The position numbers were made by a program, and so were the translations under genes. Below, piece after piece: positions 40,886 through 50,082 of a stretch of 64,000 bases of DNA. The stretch's first letter is position 1. Every line of letters starts with the position of its first letter. Under the pieces are notes generated by a model. It did not search any database, had not been told where the DNA came from, and saw only the letters and a program-made list of their open reading frames with translations. This DNA is from DATBQN01 sp963755825. Lineage in GTDB: Bacteria; Acidobacteriota; Thermoanaerobaculia; Multivoradales; UBA5704. Location of the stretch: the NCBI GenBank assembly GCA_963755825.1, contig CAVWLA010000002.1, positions 62,001 through 126,000 on the forward strand, in the 5' to 3' direction.

Positions 40886-40943
40886 GAAGCCCCTTTCGAG
40901 GTGCGGATTGTTCAGCTGACCCAGCGCTTCCGAGTGAGGTCTC

Positions 40944-40972
40944 TTTCTAGTCCATGTGCATGAGGCTGTCAA
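40944..40972 (-). promoter_or_regulatory. Promoter of the bc-complex operon
   Basis: On the minus strand, TTGACA (40972-40967) is followed after exactly 17 bases by TAGAAA (40949-40944). The perfect -35 box, optimal spacing and location 59 bases before the Rieske ATG make this the best sigma70-like promoter seen on this strand. Confidence 0.72.
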
Positions 40973-41028
40973 GCGCGAGACGCCCCCACCCGCGGCTCCC
41001 GCGGGCGGTCGCGAGAACGCCGTGAACG

Positions 41029-41970
41029 CTATCCCGGGGCGAGCGCCTTCCTCGCCTCGAGCGCGGCCTGGCGCACCTTGAGGCTGGGATCGGCGGCGGC
41101 GAGGCGGCCGATCTGCGGCAGGTCCTCGCGGGCGCCGACGGCGGCGAGCGCGCGGAGGGCGGAGGTCATCGCCTCCTCCTCCTGCTCGGGGGTGATCTCG
41201 GGCACCTTCTCGAGCAGGCGGCGGTCGAGCATCGTCTCGAGCACCGGCACGCCGGCCCGGCTGCCCAGCCGCGAGAGCGACAGCGCGGCGTTCCAGCGCA
41301 CGTCGGCGACGGCGTCGTCGAGCCGCGGCAGGAGCGCCGGCACGGCCGCCCGGTCTCCCAGCTCGCCGAGCGAGAAGGCGGCGGTCTTCCGCATGCCGGC
41401 GTCGGCGTCGCCGAGCGCCGTCTCGAGCGGACCGCGGGCGCGCGGGTCGCCCAGCGTGCCGAGCGCCCAGAGGGCGTAGATGCGGGTCTTGTCGTCCTTG
41501 CCGTGGACGGCGTCGACGAGGAGCGGCAGGGCGGCGCGGTCGTGGGTGCGGCCGAGGACGACCGCCAGGTACTGGCGGATCTCCGGCTCCTCGGTATCGC
41601 GGAAGAGGGAGCGCACCTGCTCCTTGGCGCCGGGCTCCTCGTCGAGCGCGTGCGGATCGTTGGTGAGGATCTTCGACAGCTCGTAGGCCGCCTGCGTCCG
41701 CCGCGGCTTCCACCCCGAGCGCAGCTCGTTCAGGCAGTCGGTCGTCGTCTGCTTCTCGCGCGCGATCCAGCCGAAGCCGATGAAGACCGCGACGCAGAGG
41801 AGGACGACGACGAGCGGCACCACGAAGAGGCCGAGGAACTGGCGGAGCGCGCTGGCGCCGGCCTCGTCCTCTGGCAGCTCGAGAGGAGGCTCGACGCGCG
41901 GCTCGCCGGGTACCGGAAGAGCGGGCACATCGGGAAGATCGGGAGGAGACGGAACGCCGGGCTCGGACAT
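41029..41970 (-). CDS. Membrane-anchored HEAT-repeat protein
   Basis: A 313-residue protein: a proline-rich N terminus (about 45 residues), one membrane helix (LGLFVVPLVVVLLCVAVFIGFGWIA in outline) and five or six HEAT/PBS-lyase-like repeats, such as RIYALWALGTLGDPRARGPLETAL and MRKTAAFSLGELGDRAAVPALL. Such repeats bind other proteins. ATG 41970 is preferred over TTG 41991 because a -10-like TATGCT is 9 nt upstream. It is located upstream of the bc operon in the same direction, divergent from the ACIII operon, and could be an assembly factor, which is only a guess. Confidence 0.75.
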   Translation of the reverse strand: MSEPGVPSPPDLPDVPALPVPGEPRVEPPLELPEDEAGASALRQFLGLFVVPLVVVLLCVAVFIGFGWIAREKQTTTDCLNELRSGWKPRRTQAAYELSKILTNDPHALDEEPGAKEQVRSLFRDTEEPEIRQYLAVVLGRTHDRAALPLLVDAVHGKDDKTRIYALWALGTLGDPRARGPLETALGDADAGMRKTAAFSLGELGDRAAVPALLPRLDDAVADVRWNAALSLSRLGSRAGVPVLETMLDRRLLEKVPEITPEQEEEAMTSALRALAAVGAREDLPQIGRLAAADPSLKVRQAALEARKALAPG

Positions 41971-41979
41971 CGGTGCGGC

Positions 41980-41985
41980 AGCATA
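41980..41985 (-). promoter_or_regulatory. Putative -10 box of the HEAT-repeat gene
   Basis: On the minus strand TATGCT ends 9 nt before ATG 41970, with no ribosome-binding site between. This fits a leaderless transcript. Confidence 0.35.
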
Positions 41986-42209
41986 CCGCAAGGCCTGCCG
42001 TCGCGCCTCCGCGGCGGCTCGCCGGGAGCCGGCGCGGAATGCCGCCGCCGCCTGTCCTTCGCATCCTCATAATAGAAGGGAGATCGAGGAGGGATCGGCG
42101 AGGGCGGAGCCTGGGAGATCGCCGCCGGAACCGCCGGCGCTTCGCCGGTGCGCTCGGATCGCGGGGGCATCCGTATTGCACGGCCTACTGCACGCTGCTA
42201 CGATCGCGC

Positions 42210-42227
42210 TTGTGACGACCGTCACAA
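42210..42227. promoter_or_regulatory. CRP/FNR-type operator upstream of the ACIII operon
   Basis: TTGTGACGACCGTCACAA is a perfect inverted repeat of 8 bases with a 2-base centre. It contains TGTGA-N6-TCACA, the E. coli CRP consensus. Its centre lies near -50 relative to the predicted start of transcription of the promoter at 42234-42262. A CRP/FNR-family regulator is therefore likely to control the operon. Confidence 0.72.
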
Positions 42228-42233
42228 AGTAGC

Positions 42234-42262
42234 TTGAACGGTTGCGGGGGCTCGGATATGTT
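42234..42262 (+). promoter_or_regulatory. Promoter of the ACIII-caa3 operon
   Basis: TTGAAC (42234-42239), 17 bases, TATGTT (42257-42262). Transcription would start near 42269, leaving a 35-base leader with GGGAGGG before ATG 42304. It sits 7 bases downstream of the palindromic operator. Confidence 0.65.
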
Positions 42263-42303
42263 GCGGAAGAGGGTCGTCTGCCGGGTTGTCTAGGGAGGGA
42301 GCG

Positions 42304-42960
42304 ATGGCGCAGATCTTCCACCGCAGCACCAACACCATCGCCAAGGTCAGCATCTTCGGCAGCATCTTCTTCCTCGGCTTCTTCACCTGGATCTACTCGA
42401 CTCTCCTCCGCTCCTCCTACGTCACCGGCCAGAACGTCGTCCAGAAGCAGCCGGTGCCGTTCAGCCACGAGCACCACGTCTCGCAGCTCGGCATCGACTG
42501 CCGCTACTGCCATACCTCGGTCGAGACCTCGCACTTCGCCGGCATCCCGCCGACCGCGACGTGCATGAACTGCCACCGACAGATCTGGACCAACGCCGAG
42601 CTCCTCGCCCCGGTGCGCGACAGCTACGCCTCGGGGACGCCTCTGCGCTGGTCGCGCGTCCACGACCTGCCGGACTTCGTCTACTTCAACCACAGCATCC
42701 ACGTGGCAAAGGGGATCGGCTGCGTCACCTGCCACGGCCGCGTCGACCGCATGCCGCTGATGTTCCAGCACGCCTCGCTGCAGATGGAGTGGTGTCTCGA
42801 CTGCCACCGCAACCCGGCGAAGTACATCCGGCCCAAGGATGAGGTGTTCAACCTCGCCTACCAGCCGCCGGACGATCCCGCCTTCGGCGCCGCGCTGGTC
42901 CGGCAGTACCACGTCCAGTCGCCACGGGCGCTGACCAGCTGCTCGACCTGCCACCGGTAA
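42304..42960 (+). CDS. actA: Alternative complex III pentaheme cytochrome c subunit ActA
   Basis: A 218-residue protein with one N-terminal membrane helix (AKVSIFGSIFFLGFFTWIYS) and five heme c motifs: CRYCH, CMNCH, CVTCH, CLDCH and CSTCH. The same count and order are known for ActA of Rhodothermus and Flavobacterium. It accepts electrons from ActB and passes them to ActE or to the oxidase. ATG 42304 has AGGGAGGG 5 nt upstream. It leads an operon of more than ten genes. The N-terminal start at 42286 would lack a ribosome site. Confidence 0.93.
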   Translation: MAQIFHRSTNTIAKVSIFGSIFFLGFFTWIYSTLLRSSYVTGQNVVQKQPVPFSHEHHVSQLGIDCRYCHTSVETSHFAGIPPTATCMNCHRQIWTNAELLAPVRDSYASGTPLRWSRVHDLPDFVYFNHSIHVAKGIGCVTCHGRVDRMPLMFQHASLQMEWCLDCHRNPAKYIRPKDEVFNLAYQPPDDPAFGAALVRQYHVQSPRALTSCSTCHR

Positions 42961-42998
42961 GGGCTCGCAGGCATTTGAGGAACGGAGCGAGGAACGGG

Positions 42999-45900
42999 AT
43001 GTCCATGGAGAGCCCGAAGGTGCCGCAGGGGAACCAGCAGGAGGGCGCCGCGCCGTTCGATCTCGCGGCGCTCCGCGAGCGTCTGGCGGCCGGCGGGGGT
43101 CCCGAGATGTGGCGAAGCCTCGACGAGCTCGCCGCCACGCCGGATTTCCAGGATTGGCTGCATCGCGAGTTCCCCCGGCAGGCATCGGAATGGGTGGAGT
43201 CGCCGGCGGACGGCGTCTCCCGCCGCCGCTTCCTCCAGCTGAGCGGCGCCTCGCTCGCGCTCGCCGGCTTGACCGCCTGCACCAAGCAGCCGCTCGAGCA
43301 CATCGTCCCCTACGTGAAACAGCCCGAGGAGATCGTCCAGGGGCGGCCGCTCTACTTCGCCACCACCTTCACCCTCGGCGGCTACGGCACCGGCGTCCTC
43401 GCCGAGAGCCACGAGGGGCGGCCGACGAAGATCGAGGGCAACCCCGAGCACCCGGCGAGCCTGGGCGCGACCGACGTCTTCGCGCAGGCGACCGTCCTCG
43501 ACCTCTACGATCCCGGCCGCTCACAGTCGATCACCGGCCTCGGGCGCATCCGCTCGTGGGGCTCCTTCGTCAACGAGCTGTCGCCGGCGATCCGCGCCCT
43601 CCGCGCCCTCGGCGGCGAGGGTCTGCGGTTCCTGACCGGCACCGTCACCTCGCCGGCGCTCGCCGAGCAGATGCTCTCGATCCTCGCCGCCTATCCCAAG
43701 GCGCGCTGGCACCGCTGGGAGGCGGCGGCGCCGCCCTACGCCTACCGCGGCGCCGTCGCCGCCTTCGGCGCGCCGCATGAGACGGTCTACGACCTCACCC
43801 AGGCGAAGGTCATCCTCACCCTCGACTCGGACGTCCTCACCGGCGGCCCGGGGGCCGTGCGCTATGCGCGCGACTTCGCGCGCAACCGCCAGGTGCGGCT
43901 CAACCGCCAGACGATGAACCGCCTCTACGCGGTCGAGTCGACGCCGACCAACACCGGCACCCTGGCCGATCACCGGCTGGCGCTGCCGCCGGCGCAGATC
44001 GCGGCCTTCGCCCTCGCTCTCGCGGCCGAGCTGGGCGTCGCCACCGCCGCCGCCCCGCCGCCGGGTGCCGCGGCGCTCTCCGCCCGCGCCGGCGCCTTCG
44101 CCGCCGCGGTCGCCAAGGACCTCCGCGCCAACGCCGGCGCCTCGGTGGTCGTCGCCGACGGCTTCTCCTCGCCGGGCGTCCAGGTGCTCGCCCACGCCAT
44201 CAACCAGGCGCTGGGGAACGCCGGCAAGACCGTCCACCACCTGGCGCCGATCGAGGCCGACCCGGTCGATCACGCGGCCTCGATCAGCGAGCTCGCCCGC
44301 GACCTCGACGCCGGCAAGGTCGACCTGCTGATCGTCTTCGGCACCAACCCGGTCTATTCGGCGCCGGCCGACCTGCGGTTCGGCCGGGCGATCCAGAAGG
44401 CGCGCCTGCGGGTCCACCTCGGGACGTACGACGACGAGACCGCCGAGCTCTGCCAGTGGCACGTCAACGCCGCCCATCCGCTCGAGAGCTGGAGCGACGC
44501 CCGCGCCTTCGACGGCACCGCCTCGATCGCGCAGCCGCTGATCGATCCGCTCTACGGCGGCAAGAGCGCCCACGAGCTCCTCGCTGTCTTCTCAGACCGC
44601 ATCGACGCCACCAGCTACGACGTCGTCCACGACTACTGGACGAAACGGCTGGGCGGCGGCGCCGGGAGCGCCGCGAAGACAACCGCAGAAGCCGCCTTCC
44701 GCAAGGCCCTCCACGACGGCGTCGTCGCCGGCAGCGCGGCGCCGGCGGCCGATGCGCGGCTGGAGAGCGGCGCCGCCGCCCGCGCCGCCGCCGAGGTGGT
44801 GGCGGAGGTCGCCGCCGCGAACCCGTCCTGGATGCCGCTCATCTTCCGCCCCGATCCGACGCTCCACGACGGCGCCTTCGCCAACAACGCCTGGCTGCAG
44901 GAGCTGCCGAAGCCGCTCACCAAGCTCTGCTGGGACAACGCCTGCATCGTCTCGCCGCGCACCGCGGCGCGGTTGAAGCTGGGCGTCGAGCAGGTCGTCG
45001 AGCTCGCCTGGCGCGGCGCCAAGCTCCGCGTGCCGGTCTGGGTGCAGCCCGGCCACGCCGACGACTGCGCCACCCTGCACCTGGGCTATGGCCGCTGGCG
45101 CGCCGGCGCGGTGGGCAACGGCACCGGCGTCAACGCCTATGCCCTCCGCACCGCGGACGCCCTCGCCGTGCTGCCGGGCGTGGGGATCTTCCCGACCGCC
45201 GAGCGCGCCGACCTCGCGAGCACCCAGAATCACCATTCGATGGAGAGCGGCGCCGAGGAGATCCCCGCCGCCGCCGCCGCCTTCGCCGTCCGCCAGCCGG
45301 TGCGCACCGGGACCCTCGCCGAGTTCGCCGCCAACCCGGAGTTCCAGCATCAGGAGATCGACTCCCACCCGGACGAGAAGGATGCCGAGGAGGGGATGAG
45401 CATGTTCCCCACCTGGCCCTACACCGGCTACCGATGGGGGATGGCGATCGACCTGAACGTCTGCACCGGCTGCAGCGCCTGCGTCGTCGCCTGCCAGAGC
45501 GAGAACAACATCCCGACGGTCGGCAAGGAGCAGGTGATGAAGGGGCGGGAGATGCATTGGCTCCGCATCGACCGCTATTTCGCCGGCAACTTGGACGAAC
45601 CGGCCGTCCACCACCAGCCGGTCCCCTGCATGCAGTGCGAGAACGCCCCCTGCGAGCTGGTCTGTCCGGTCGCCGCCACCACCCACAGCGCCGAGGGCTT
45701 GAACGACATGGTCTACAACCGCTGCGTGGGGACGCGGTACTGCTCCAACAACTGCCCCTACAAGGTGCGGCGCTTCAATTTCCTGCGCTACTCGAACCAC
45801 GACGTGCCGGTGCTCAAGATGCTCGAGAACCCGGACGTCACCGTCCGCATGCGCGGCGTCATGGAGAAGTGCACCTACTGCGTGCAGCGCATCAACGGCG

Positions 45901-46163
45901 CCAAGATCGATGCCGAGGTCGCCGGCCGCACGGTGCGCCCCGGCGACGTGCAGACCGCCTGCCAGCAGGTCTGCCCGACCGCGGCGATCGCCTTCGGCGA
46001 CATCGGCAACCCCGGCTGGGAGGTCAGCCGGCGCAAGGCCGAGCCGCTCAACTACAGCCTGCTCGAGGAGCTCAACACGCGGCCGCGGACGACCTATCTC
46101 GCCAAGCTGCGGAACGAAAACCCCGAGCTCGCGAGCTCGAATCCCGGGGCGAGGACGACCTAG
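42999..46163 (+). CDS. actB: Alternative complex III subunit ActB (molybdopterin-oxidoreductase-like plus iron-sulfur domain)
   Basis: A 1054-residue fusion of a degenerate molybdopterin oxidoreductase domain (residues 70-760) and a four-cluster ferredoxin domain (from about residue 810). SRRRFLQLSGASLALAG at residue 74 is a twin-arginine motif, followed by a Cys that may be lipidated. Cluster ligands are in CTGCSACVVACQSENNIP, CMQCENAPCELVCPV, CVGTRYCSNNCPYKVRRF and CTYCVQRI/CQQVCPTAAI. No molybdenum is bound in known ACIII structures. ATG 42999 is chosen over upstream candidates because of GAGCGAGGAACGGG. Confidence 0.94.
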   Translation: MSMESPKVPQGNQQEGAAPFDLAALRERLAAGGGPEMWRSLDELAATPDFQDWLHREFPRQASEWVESPADGVSRRRFLQLSGASLALAGLTACTKQPLEHIVPYVKQPEEIVQGRPLYFATTFTLGGYGTGVLAESHEGRPTKIEGNPEHPASLGATDVFAQATVLDLYDPGRSQSITGLGRIRSWGSFVNELSPAIRALRALGGEGLRFLTGTVTSPALAEQMLSILAAYPKARWHRWEAAAPPYAYRGAVAAFGAPHETVYDLTQAKVILTLDSDVLTGGPGAVRYARDFARNRQVRLNRQTMNRLYAVESTPTNTGTLADHRLALPPAQIAAFALALAAELGVATAAAPPPGAAALSARAGAFAAAVAKDLRANAGASVVVADGFSSPGVQVLAHAINQALGNAGKTVHHLAPIEADPVDHAASISELARDLDAGKVDLLIVFGTNPVYSAPADLRFGRAIQKARLRVHLGTYDDETAELCQWHVNAAHPLESWSDARAFDGTASIAQPLIDPLYGGKSAHELLAVFSDRIDATSYDVVHDYWTKRLGGGAGSAAKTTAEAAFRKALHDGVVAGSAAPAADARLESGAAARAAAEVVAEVAAANPSWMPLIFRPDPTLHDGAFANNAWLQELPKPLTKLCWDNACIVSPRTAARLKLGVEQVVELAWRGAKLRVPVWVQPGHADDCATLHLGYGRWRAGAVGNGTGVNAYALRTADALAVLPGVGIFPTAERADLASTQNHHSMESGAEEIPAAAAAFAVRQPVRTGTLAEFAANPEFQHQEIDSHPDEKDAEEGMSMFPTWPYTGYRWGMAIDLNVCTGCSACVVACQSENNIPTVGKEQVMKGREMHWLRIDRYFAGNLDEPAVHHQPVPCMQCENAPCELVCPVAATTHSAEGLNDMVYNRCVGTRYCSNNCPYKVRRFNFLRYSNHDVPVLKMLENPDVTVRMRGVMEKCTYCVQRINGAKIDAEVAGRTVRPGDVQTACQQVCPTAAIAFGDIGNPGWEVSRRKAEPLNYSLLEELNTRPRTTYLAKLRNENPELASSNPGARTT

Positions 46164-46165
46164 CG

Positions 46166-47557
46166 ATGGCGATCCCTGAATCCGCCCTGCCCGCCAAGCC
46201 CTACCGGCCGCCGGTGGTCGCCCCGGGGTACACCTCGGGAACGGTCACCGACAAGATCAGCGCGGTCGTCCTGCGCAAGACGCCCAGGTGGTGGTACCTC
46301 GCCTTCGGCATCTCCTTCTGCCTGATGATGCTGCTCCTCGTCTCGGTAACCTGGCTCTTCGTCAAGGGGATCGGGGTGTGGGGCGTCAACATCCCGATCG
46401 GCTGGGGCTTCGCGATCGTCAACTTCGTCTGGTGGATCGGCATCGGCCACGCCGGGACGCTGATCTCGGCGATCCTCCTGCTCCTGCGGCAGGAGTGGCG
46501 CACCTCGATCAATCGCTTCGCCGAGGCGATGACGCTCTTCGCCGTCGCCTGCGCCGGCCTCTACCCTCTCCTCCACCTCGGCCGCCCCTGGCTCGCCTAC
46601 TGGCTCTTCCCCTATCCCAACACGATGGGGATGTGGCCGCAGTTCAGGAGCCCGCTCATCTGGGACGTCTTCGCGGTGTCGACCTACGCCACGGTGTCGC
46701 TGCTCTTCTGGTACGTCGGCCTGGTGCCCGATCTCGCGACCCTCCGCGACCGCGCGACGGGGCGGATCAAGCGCATCGTCTACGGCTTCGGCGCCATGGG
46801 CTGGCGGGGCTCGGCGCGCCACTGGCACAACTACGAGGCGGCCTACCTGCTGCTCGCCGGGCTCGCCACCCCGCTCGTCGTCTCGGTCCACACCGTCGTC
46901 TCCTTCGACTTCGCGATCGGCATCGTCCCCGGCTGGCACTCGACGATCTTCCCGCCCTACTTCGTGGCCGGGGCGATCTACCAGGGCTTCGCCATGGTCA
47001 TCACCCTCACGCTGCCGCTGCGCGCCGCCTTCGGCCTCGAGGACTTCATCACCACCCGCCACCTGCAGAACATGGCCAAGGTGATGCTCGCGACCGGCCT
47101 CATCGTCGTCTACGGCTACGCGATCGAGGTCTTCTTCGCCTGGTACAGCGCCAACCCCTACGAGCAGTTCATGATCTGGAACCGCATCACCGGCCCCTAC
47201 CGCGGGCACTGGATGGCGCTCATCTGCTGCAACGCGGTCATCCCCCAGCTCCTCTGGTTCCGCCGGGTGCGCACCTCGCCGGTACCGCTCTGGTGCGTCG
47301 CCATGGTGGTCAACGTCGGGATGTGGCTCGAGCGCTTCGTGATCGTCGTCACCAGCCTCCACCGCGACTTCCTGCCCTCCTCGTGGGGCATGTACCGCGG
47401 CACCATCTGGGACTGGGGAACCTTCATCGGGACGATCGGCTTCTTCCTCACCTGCGTCTTCCTCTTCATCCGCTTCCTGCCGATGATCTCGATCACCGAG
47501 ATGCGCGCCCTGCTGCCCGGCACCAAGGGCAGCGAGTTCCCGGAGGCCGACCAATGA
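46166..47557 (+). CDS. actC: Alternative complex III subunit ActC (NrfD-like)
   Basis: A 463-residue, ten-helix membrane protein of the NrfD/PsrC family. Conserved stretches are WWIGIGHAGTLISAILLLL, LYPLLHLGRPWLAYWLFPYPNTM, a quinol-site WHNYEAAYLLLAGLATPL and PPYFVAGAIYQGFAMVI, and ERFVIVVTSLHRDFLPSSWG. It forms the quinol-oxidising and possibly ion-translocating half of the complex with ActF. ATG is three bases after the actB stop. The stop overlaps actD by ATGA. Confidence 0.94.
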   Translation: MAIPESALPAKPYRPPVVAPGYTSGTVTDKISAVVLRKTPRWWYLAFGISFCLMMLLLVSVTWLFVKGIGVWGVNIPIGWGFAIVNFVWWIGIGHAGTLISAILLLLRQEWRTSINRFAEAMTLFAVACAGLYPLLHLGRPWLAYWLFPYPNTMGMWPQFRSPLIWDVFAVSTYATVSLLFWYVGLVPDLATLRDRATGRIKRIVYGFGAMGWRGSARHWHNYEAAYLLLAGLATPLVVSVHTVVSFDFAIGIVPGWHSTIFPPYFVAGAIYQGFAMVITLTLPLRAAFGLEDFITTRHLQNMAKVMLATGLIVVYGYAIEVFFAWYSANPYEQFMIWNRITGPYRGHWMALICCNAVIPQLLWFRRVRTSPVPLWCVAMVVNVGMWLERFVIVVTSLHRDFLPSSWGMYRGTIWDWGTFIGTIGFFLTCVFLFIRFLPMISITEMRALLPGTKGSEFPEADQ

Positions 47558-48099
47558 ACCGCGAGCGGAGAGCTGCGCTCTACGGCCTGATGGCGGAGTT
47601 CGCCGCGCCGGAGGTCCTCATCCGCGCCATCCGCGAGGCCCGCCGGGCTGGCTATCGGCGGGTCGAGGCCTACACCCCGTACCCGATCGAGGAGGTCTCG
47701 GAGGCGCTCGAGCTGCGCCGCTCGAAGATGCCGCTCCTCGTCCTCGCCGGCGGCCTCTGCGGCCTCTCGGGCGGCTACCTCCTGCAGTACTGGATCAACG
47801 TCTGGGCCTTCCCGATGAACGTCGGCGGCCGGCCGATGCACAGCTGGCCCGCCTTCATCGTGCCGACCTTCGAGATGACGATCCTCTTCGCCGCTCTCTT
47901 CGCCGTCTTCGGCATGTTCGCCTTGAACGGCCTGCCGCAGCCCTATCATCCGGTCTTCAACGTGGAGCGCTTCATCGCGGCGTCGCGCGATGGCTTCTTC
48001 CTCGTCATCGAGGCGATCGATCCGAAGTTCGACCAGGCCGCGACGGCCGATTTCCTGCGCCGGCTGGACGCGCGCGAGGTGGCCGAAGTTGACGAGTGA
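47554..48099 (+). CDS. actD: Alternative complex III subunit ActD (DUF3341)
   Basis: A 181-residue protein with a cytoplasmic N-terminal domain (ALYGLMAEFAAPEVLIRAIREARRAGYRRVEAYTPYPIEE in outline), two membrane helices (LVLAGGLCGLSGGYLLQYWI and TFEMTILFAALFAVFGMFAL) joined by a loop with the conserved MNVGGRPMHSWPAFIVP, and a C-terminal domain ending in DAREVAEVDE. It matches DUF3341 in all features. Confidence 0.93.
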   Translation: MNRERRAALYGLMAEFAAPEVLIRAIREARRAGYRRVEAYTPYPIEEVSEALELRRSKMPLLVLAGGLCGLSGGYLLQYWINVWAFPMNVGGRPMHSWPAFIVPTFEMTILFAALFAVFGMFALNGLPQPYHPVFNVERFIAASRDGFFLVIEAIDPKFDQAATADFLRRLDAREVAEVDE

Positions 48100-48877
48100 A
48101 CCGCGCGGCACCCTGGCCCCGGCGAGCCGGCGCCCGAGCCGATCCCGCCGATCCCGGCGATCCCACCCATCCCAACGCCGCCGGCTGCCGGCGGCGCTCC
48201 TCGCCGCCGGCATGGCGCTCGCCCTCGGCGGCTGCCGGCAGAACATGCACAATCAGGCGAAGTACAAGACCCTCGCCGAGAGCGACCTCTTCGCCGACGG
48301 TCTCTCCGCGCGGCCGCTGCCCGCCCACACCGTGGCGCGCGGCTTCCTGCGCGACACGCCCTTCGACACCGGCCTCGGCGCCGATGGCCGCCCGCTCGCG
48401 GCGTTCCCCCTGCCGGTGACCCGCGGGCTGCTCGCGCGCGGCGAGCAACGCTTCAACATCTTCTGCTCGCCCTGCCACGATCGCACCGGCTCGGGCCGCG
48501 GGATGATCGTCCAGCGCGGCTACAAGCAGCCGCCGTCCTACCACATCGACCGCCTGCGGAGCTCGCCGGTGGGCTACTTCTACGACGTCATCACCGAGGG
48601 CTTCGGGGTCATGCCGAGCTACGCCTCCCAGATCCCGCCGGGCGATCGCTGGGCGATCGTCGCCTATGTCCGGGCTCTCCAGCTCGCCCAGAACGCCCGG
48701 CTGGCCGATCTCTCCGCCGACGAGCGCCGGCGCCTGGAGACCGCCTTCCAGCGGACGGCGGCCGGGGCACTGCCGCCGGGTGAGGGGCCGGCCCTGGGCG
48801 TCCAGCGCCCGGACGATCGCGGAACGCCGTCCGGGATGCCCGCTGGCGAGAAGGCGCCCGGGGACGCCCATCCATGA
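48089..48877 (+). CDS. actE: Alternative complex III subunit ActE (monoheme cytochrome c)
   Basis: A lipoprotein cytochrome c: hydrophobic LPAALLAAGMALALGGC lipobox, KYKTLAESDLFADGLSARPLP, one heme motif CSPCHDRTGSGRGMI, and GVMPSYASQIPPGDRW with the axial Met. It passes electrons on to an oxidase. Start: TTG 48089 overlaps actD by 11 bases and gives a basic n-region of 32 residues with the lipobox; the first ATG in frame, 48212, would cut off most of the signal peptide. The stop overlaps actF by four bases. Confidence 0.88.
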   Translation: MTSEPRGTLAPASRRPSRSRRSRRSHPSQRRRLPAALLAAGMALALGGCRQNMHNQAKYKTLAESDLFADGLSARPLPAHTVARGFLRDTPFDTGLGADGRPLAAFPLPVTRGLLARGEQRFNIFCSPCHDRTGSGRGMIVQRGYKQPPSYHIDRLRSSPVGYFYDVITEGFGVMPSYASQIPPGDRWAIVAYVRALQLAQNARLADLSADERRRLETAFQRTAAGALPPGEGPALGVQRPDDRGTPSGMPAGEKAPGDAHP

Positions 48878-50082
48878 CGACCCTCGACAGTGCCCCGCGG
48901 CTCGTCGCCGCCGACTGGAGCGCTCCCGCCGACGTCGACCGCCTGCAGCGCGGCGCGCTGATGGTGGCGGGGGTCGGCATCGTCGCCTCGGCCATCGGCT
49001 TCTTCGTCGACCGCCCAGTGTTCTTCCGCGCCTATCTGATCGCCTGGCTGCTGATCGCCGGCGTCAGCCTGGGGTGCATGGCGATCGCCATGCTCCATCA
49101 CCTGTCGCGCGGCGGCTGGGGACTGATGATCCGCCGCACCCTCGAGGCGGCGGCGCGCACCCTCCCCGTCGTCTTCGTCCTCGCCCTGCCGCTCTTCTTC
49201 GGCATGCGCGAGCTCTACCCCTGGGCGCGGCCCGAGCTGGTGGCGACGGATCCCATCCTGCAGGCCAAGCACCCCTACCTGAACGTGCCGTTCTTCTGGG
49301 CTCGGCTGGCCTTCTTCTTCCTCGTCTGGGGCTTCTTCACCTTCCGGCTCGACCGCGCCTCGCTGGCCCAGGATCGCGGCGACGACCCCGGCCTGACGCG
49401 GCGGATGCAGAAGATCGCGGCGCCGGGCCTCGTCATCTACTGCCTGCTCGCCACCTTCGCCGGCGTCGACTGGCTGATGTCTCTCCAGCCGCACTGGTTC
49501 TCGACCATGTACGGGGTCTATTTCTTCGGCAGCCAGGGGCTCGCCGGCATGGCCTTCGTCATCGTCTTCGCCGCCTACCTCGCCCGCCGCCAGCCGATGG
49601 AGCAAGTGCTCACCCGCCACTTCTTCCACGACTACGGCAAGCTCCTGCTCACCTTCGTGATGCTCTGGGCCTACTTCTCCTTCTCGCAGTTCCTCATCAT
49701 CTGGGCGGGCAACGAGCCGCAGGAGATCGTCTGGTTCGTGCGCCGGCTCCAACATGGCTGGGGAGTGATCGCGATCGGCCTCGTGGTCCTCCACTTCGCG
49801 CTGCCCTTCGCGCTCCTCCTGTCGCGCGACCTGAAGCGCAACCCGCGCCTCCTCGGCGGCGTCGCGCTGGGGATGCTCGCCATGCGCTGGGTGGACCTCT
49901 ACTGGCAAGTCGAGCCGGCGTTCCACCACGGCACGTTCTATTTCCACTGGCTCCACCTGACGGTGCTCGCCGCCCTCGGCGGCCTGTGGCTCGCCGCCTT
50001 CATCCACCAGCTCAGGAAGCGGCCGCTCCTACCGATCCACGATCCCTACCTGCCGGAGGCGCTCGCCCATGAAGGGCACTGA
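48874..50082 (+). CDS. actF: Alternative complex III subunit ActF (quinol oxidoreductase membrane subunit)
   Basis: A 402-residue protein with ten membrane helices, the second NrfD/PsrC-like half of the complex. Typical features are AIAMLHHLSRGGWGLMIRRTLE, LPVVFVLALPLFFGMRELYPW, HPYLNVPFFWARLAFFFLVWG, a middle VDWLMSLQPHWFSTMYGVYFF and FHDYGKLLLTFVMLWAYFSFSQFLIIWAGNEPQE in outline. ATGA coupling with actE and a 14-base overlap with the next gene show one operon. Confidence 0.93.
   Translation: MTTLDSAPRLVAADWSAPADVDRLQRGALMVAGVGIVASAIGFFVDRPVFFRAYLIAWLLIAGVSLGCMAIAMLHHLSRGGWGLMIRRTLEAAARTLPVVFVLALPLFFGMRELYPWARPELVATDPILQAKHPYLNVPFFWARLAFFFLVWGFFTFRLDRASLAQDRGDDPGLTRRMQKIAAPGLVIYCLLATFAGVDWLMSLQPHWFSTMYGVYFFGSQGLAGMAFVIVFAAYLARRQPMEQVLTRHFFHDYGKLLLTFVMLWAYFSFSQFLIIWAGNEPQEIVWFVRRLQHGWGVIAIGLVVLHFALPFALLLSRDLKRNPRLLGGVALGMLAMRWVDLYWQVEPAFHHGTFYFHWLHLTVLAALGGLWLAAFIHQLRKRPLLPIHDPYLPEALAHEGH

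Noticed and set aside
42286..42303. Earlier start for ActA
   Set aside because: The upstream start would place the ribosome site GGGAGGG inside the coding sequence and is not needed for the membrane anchor.
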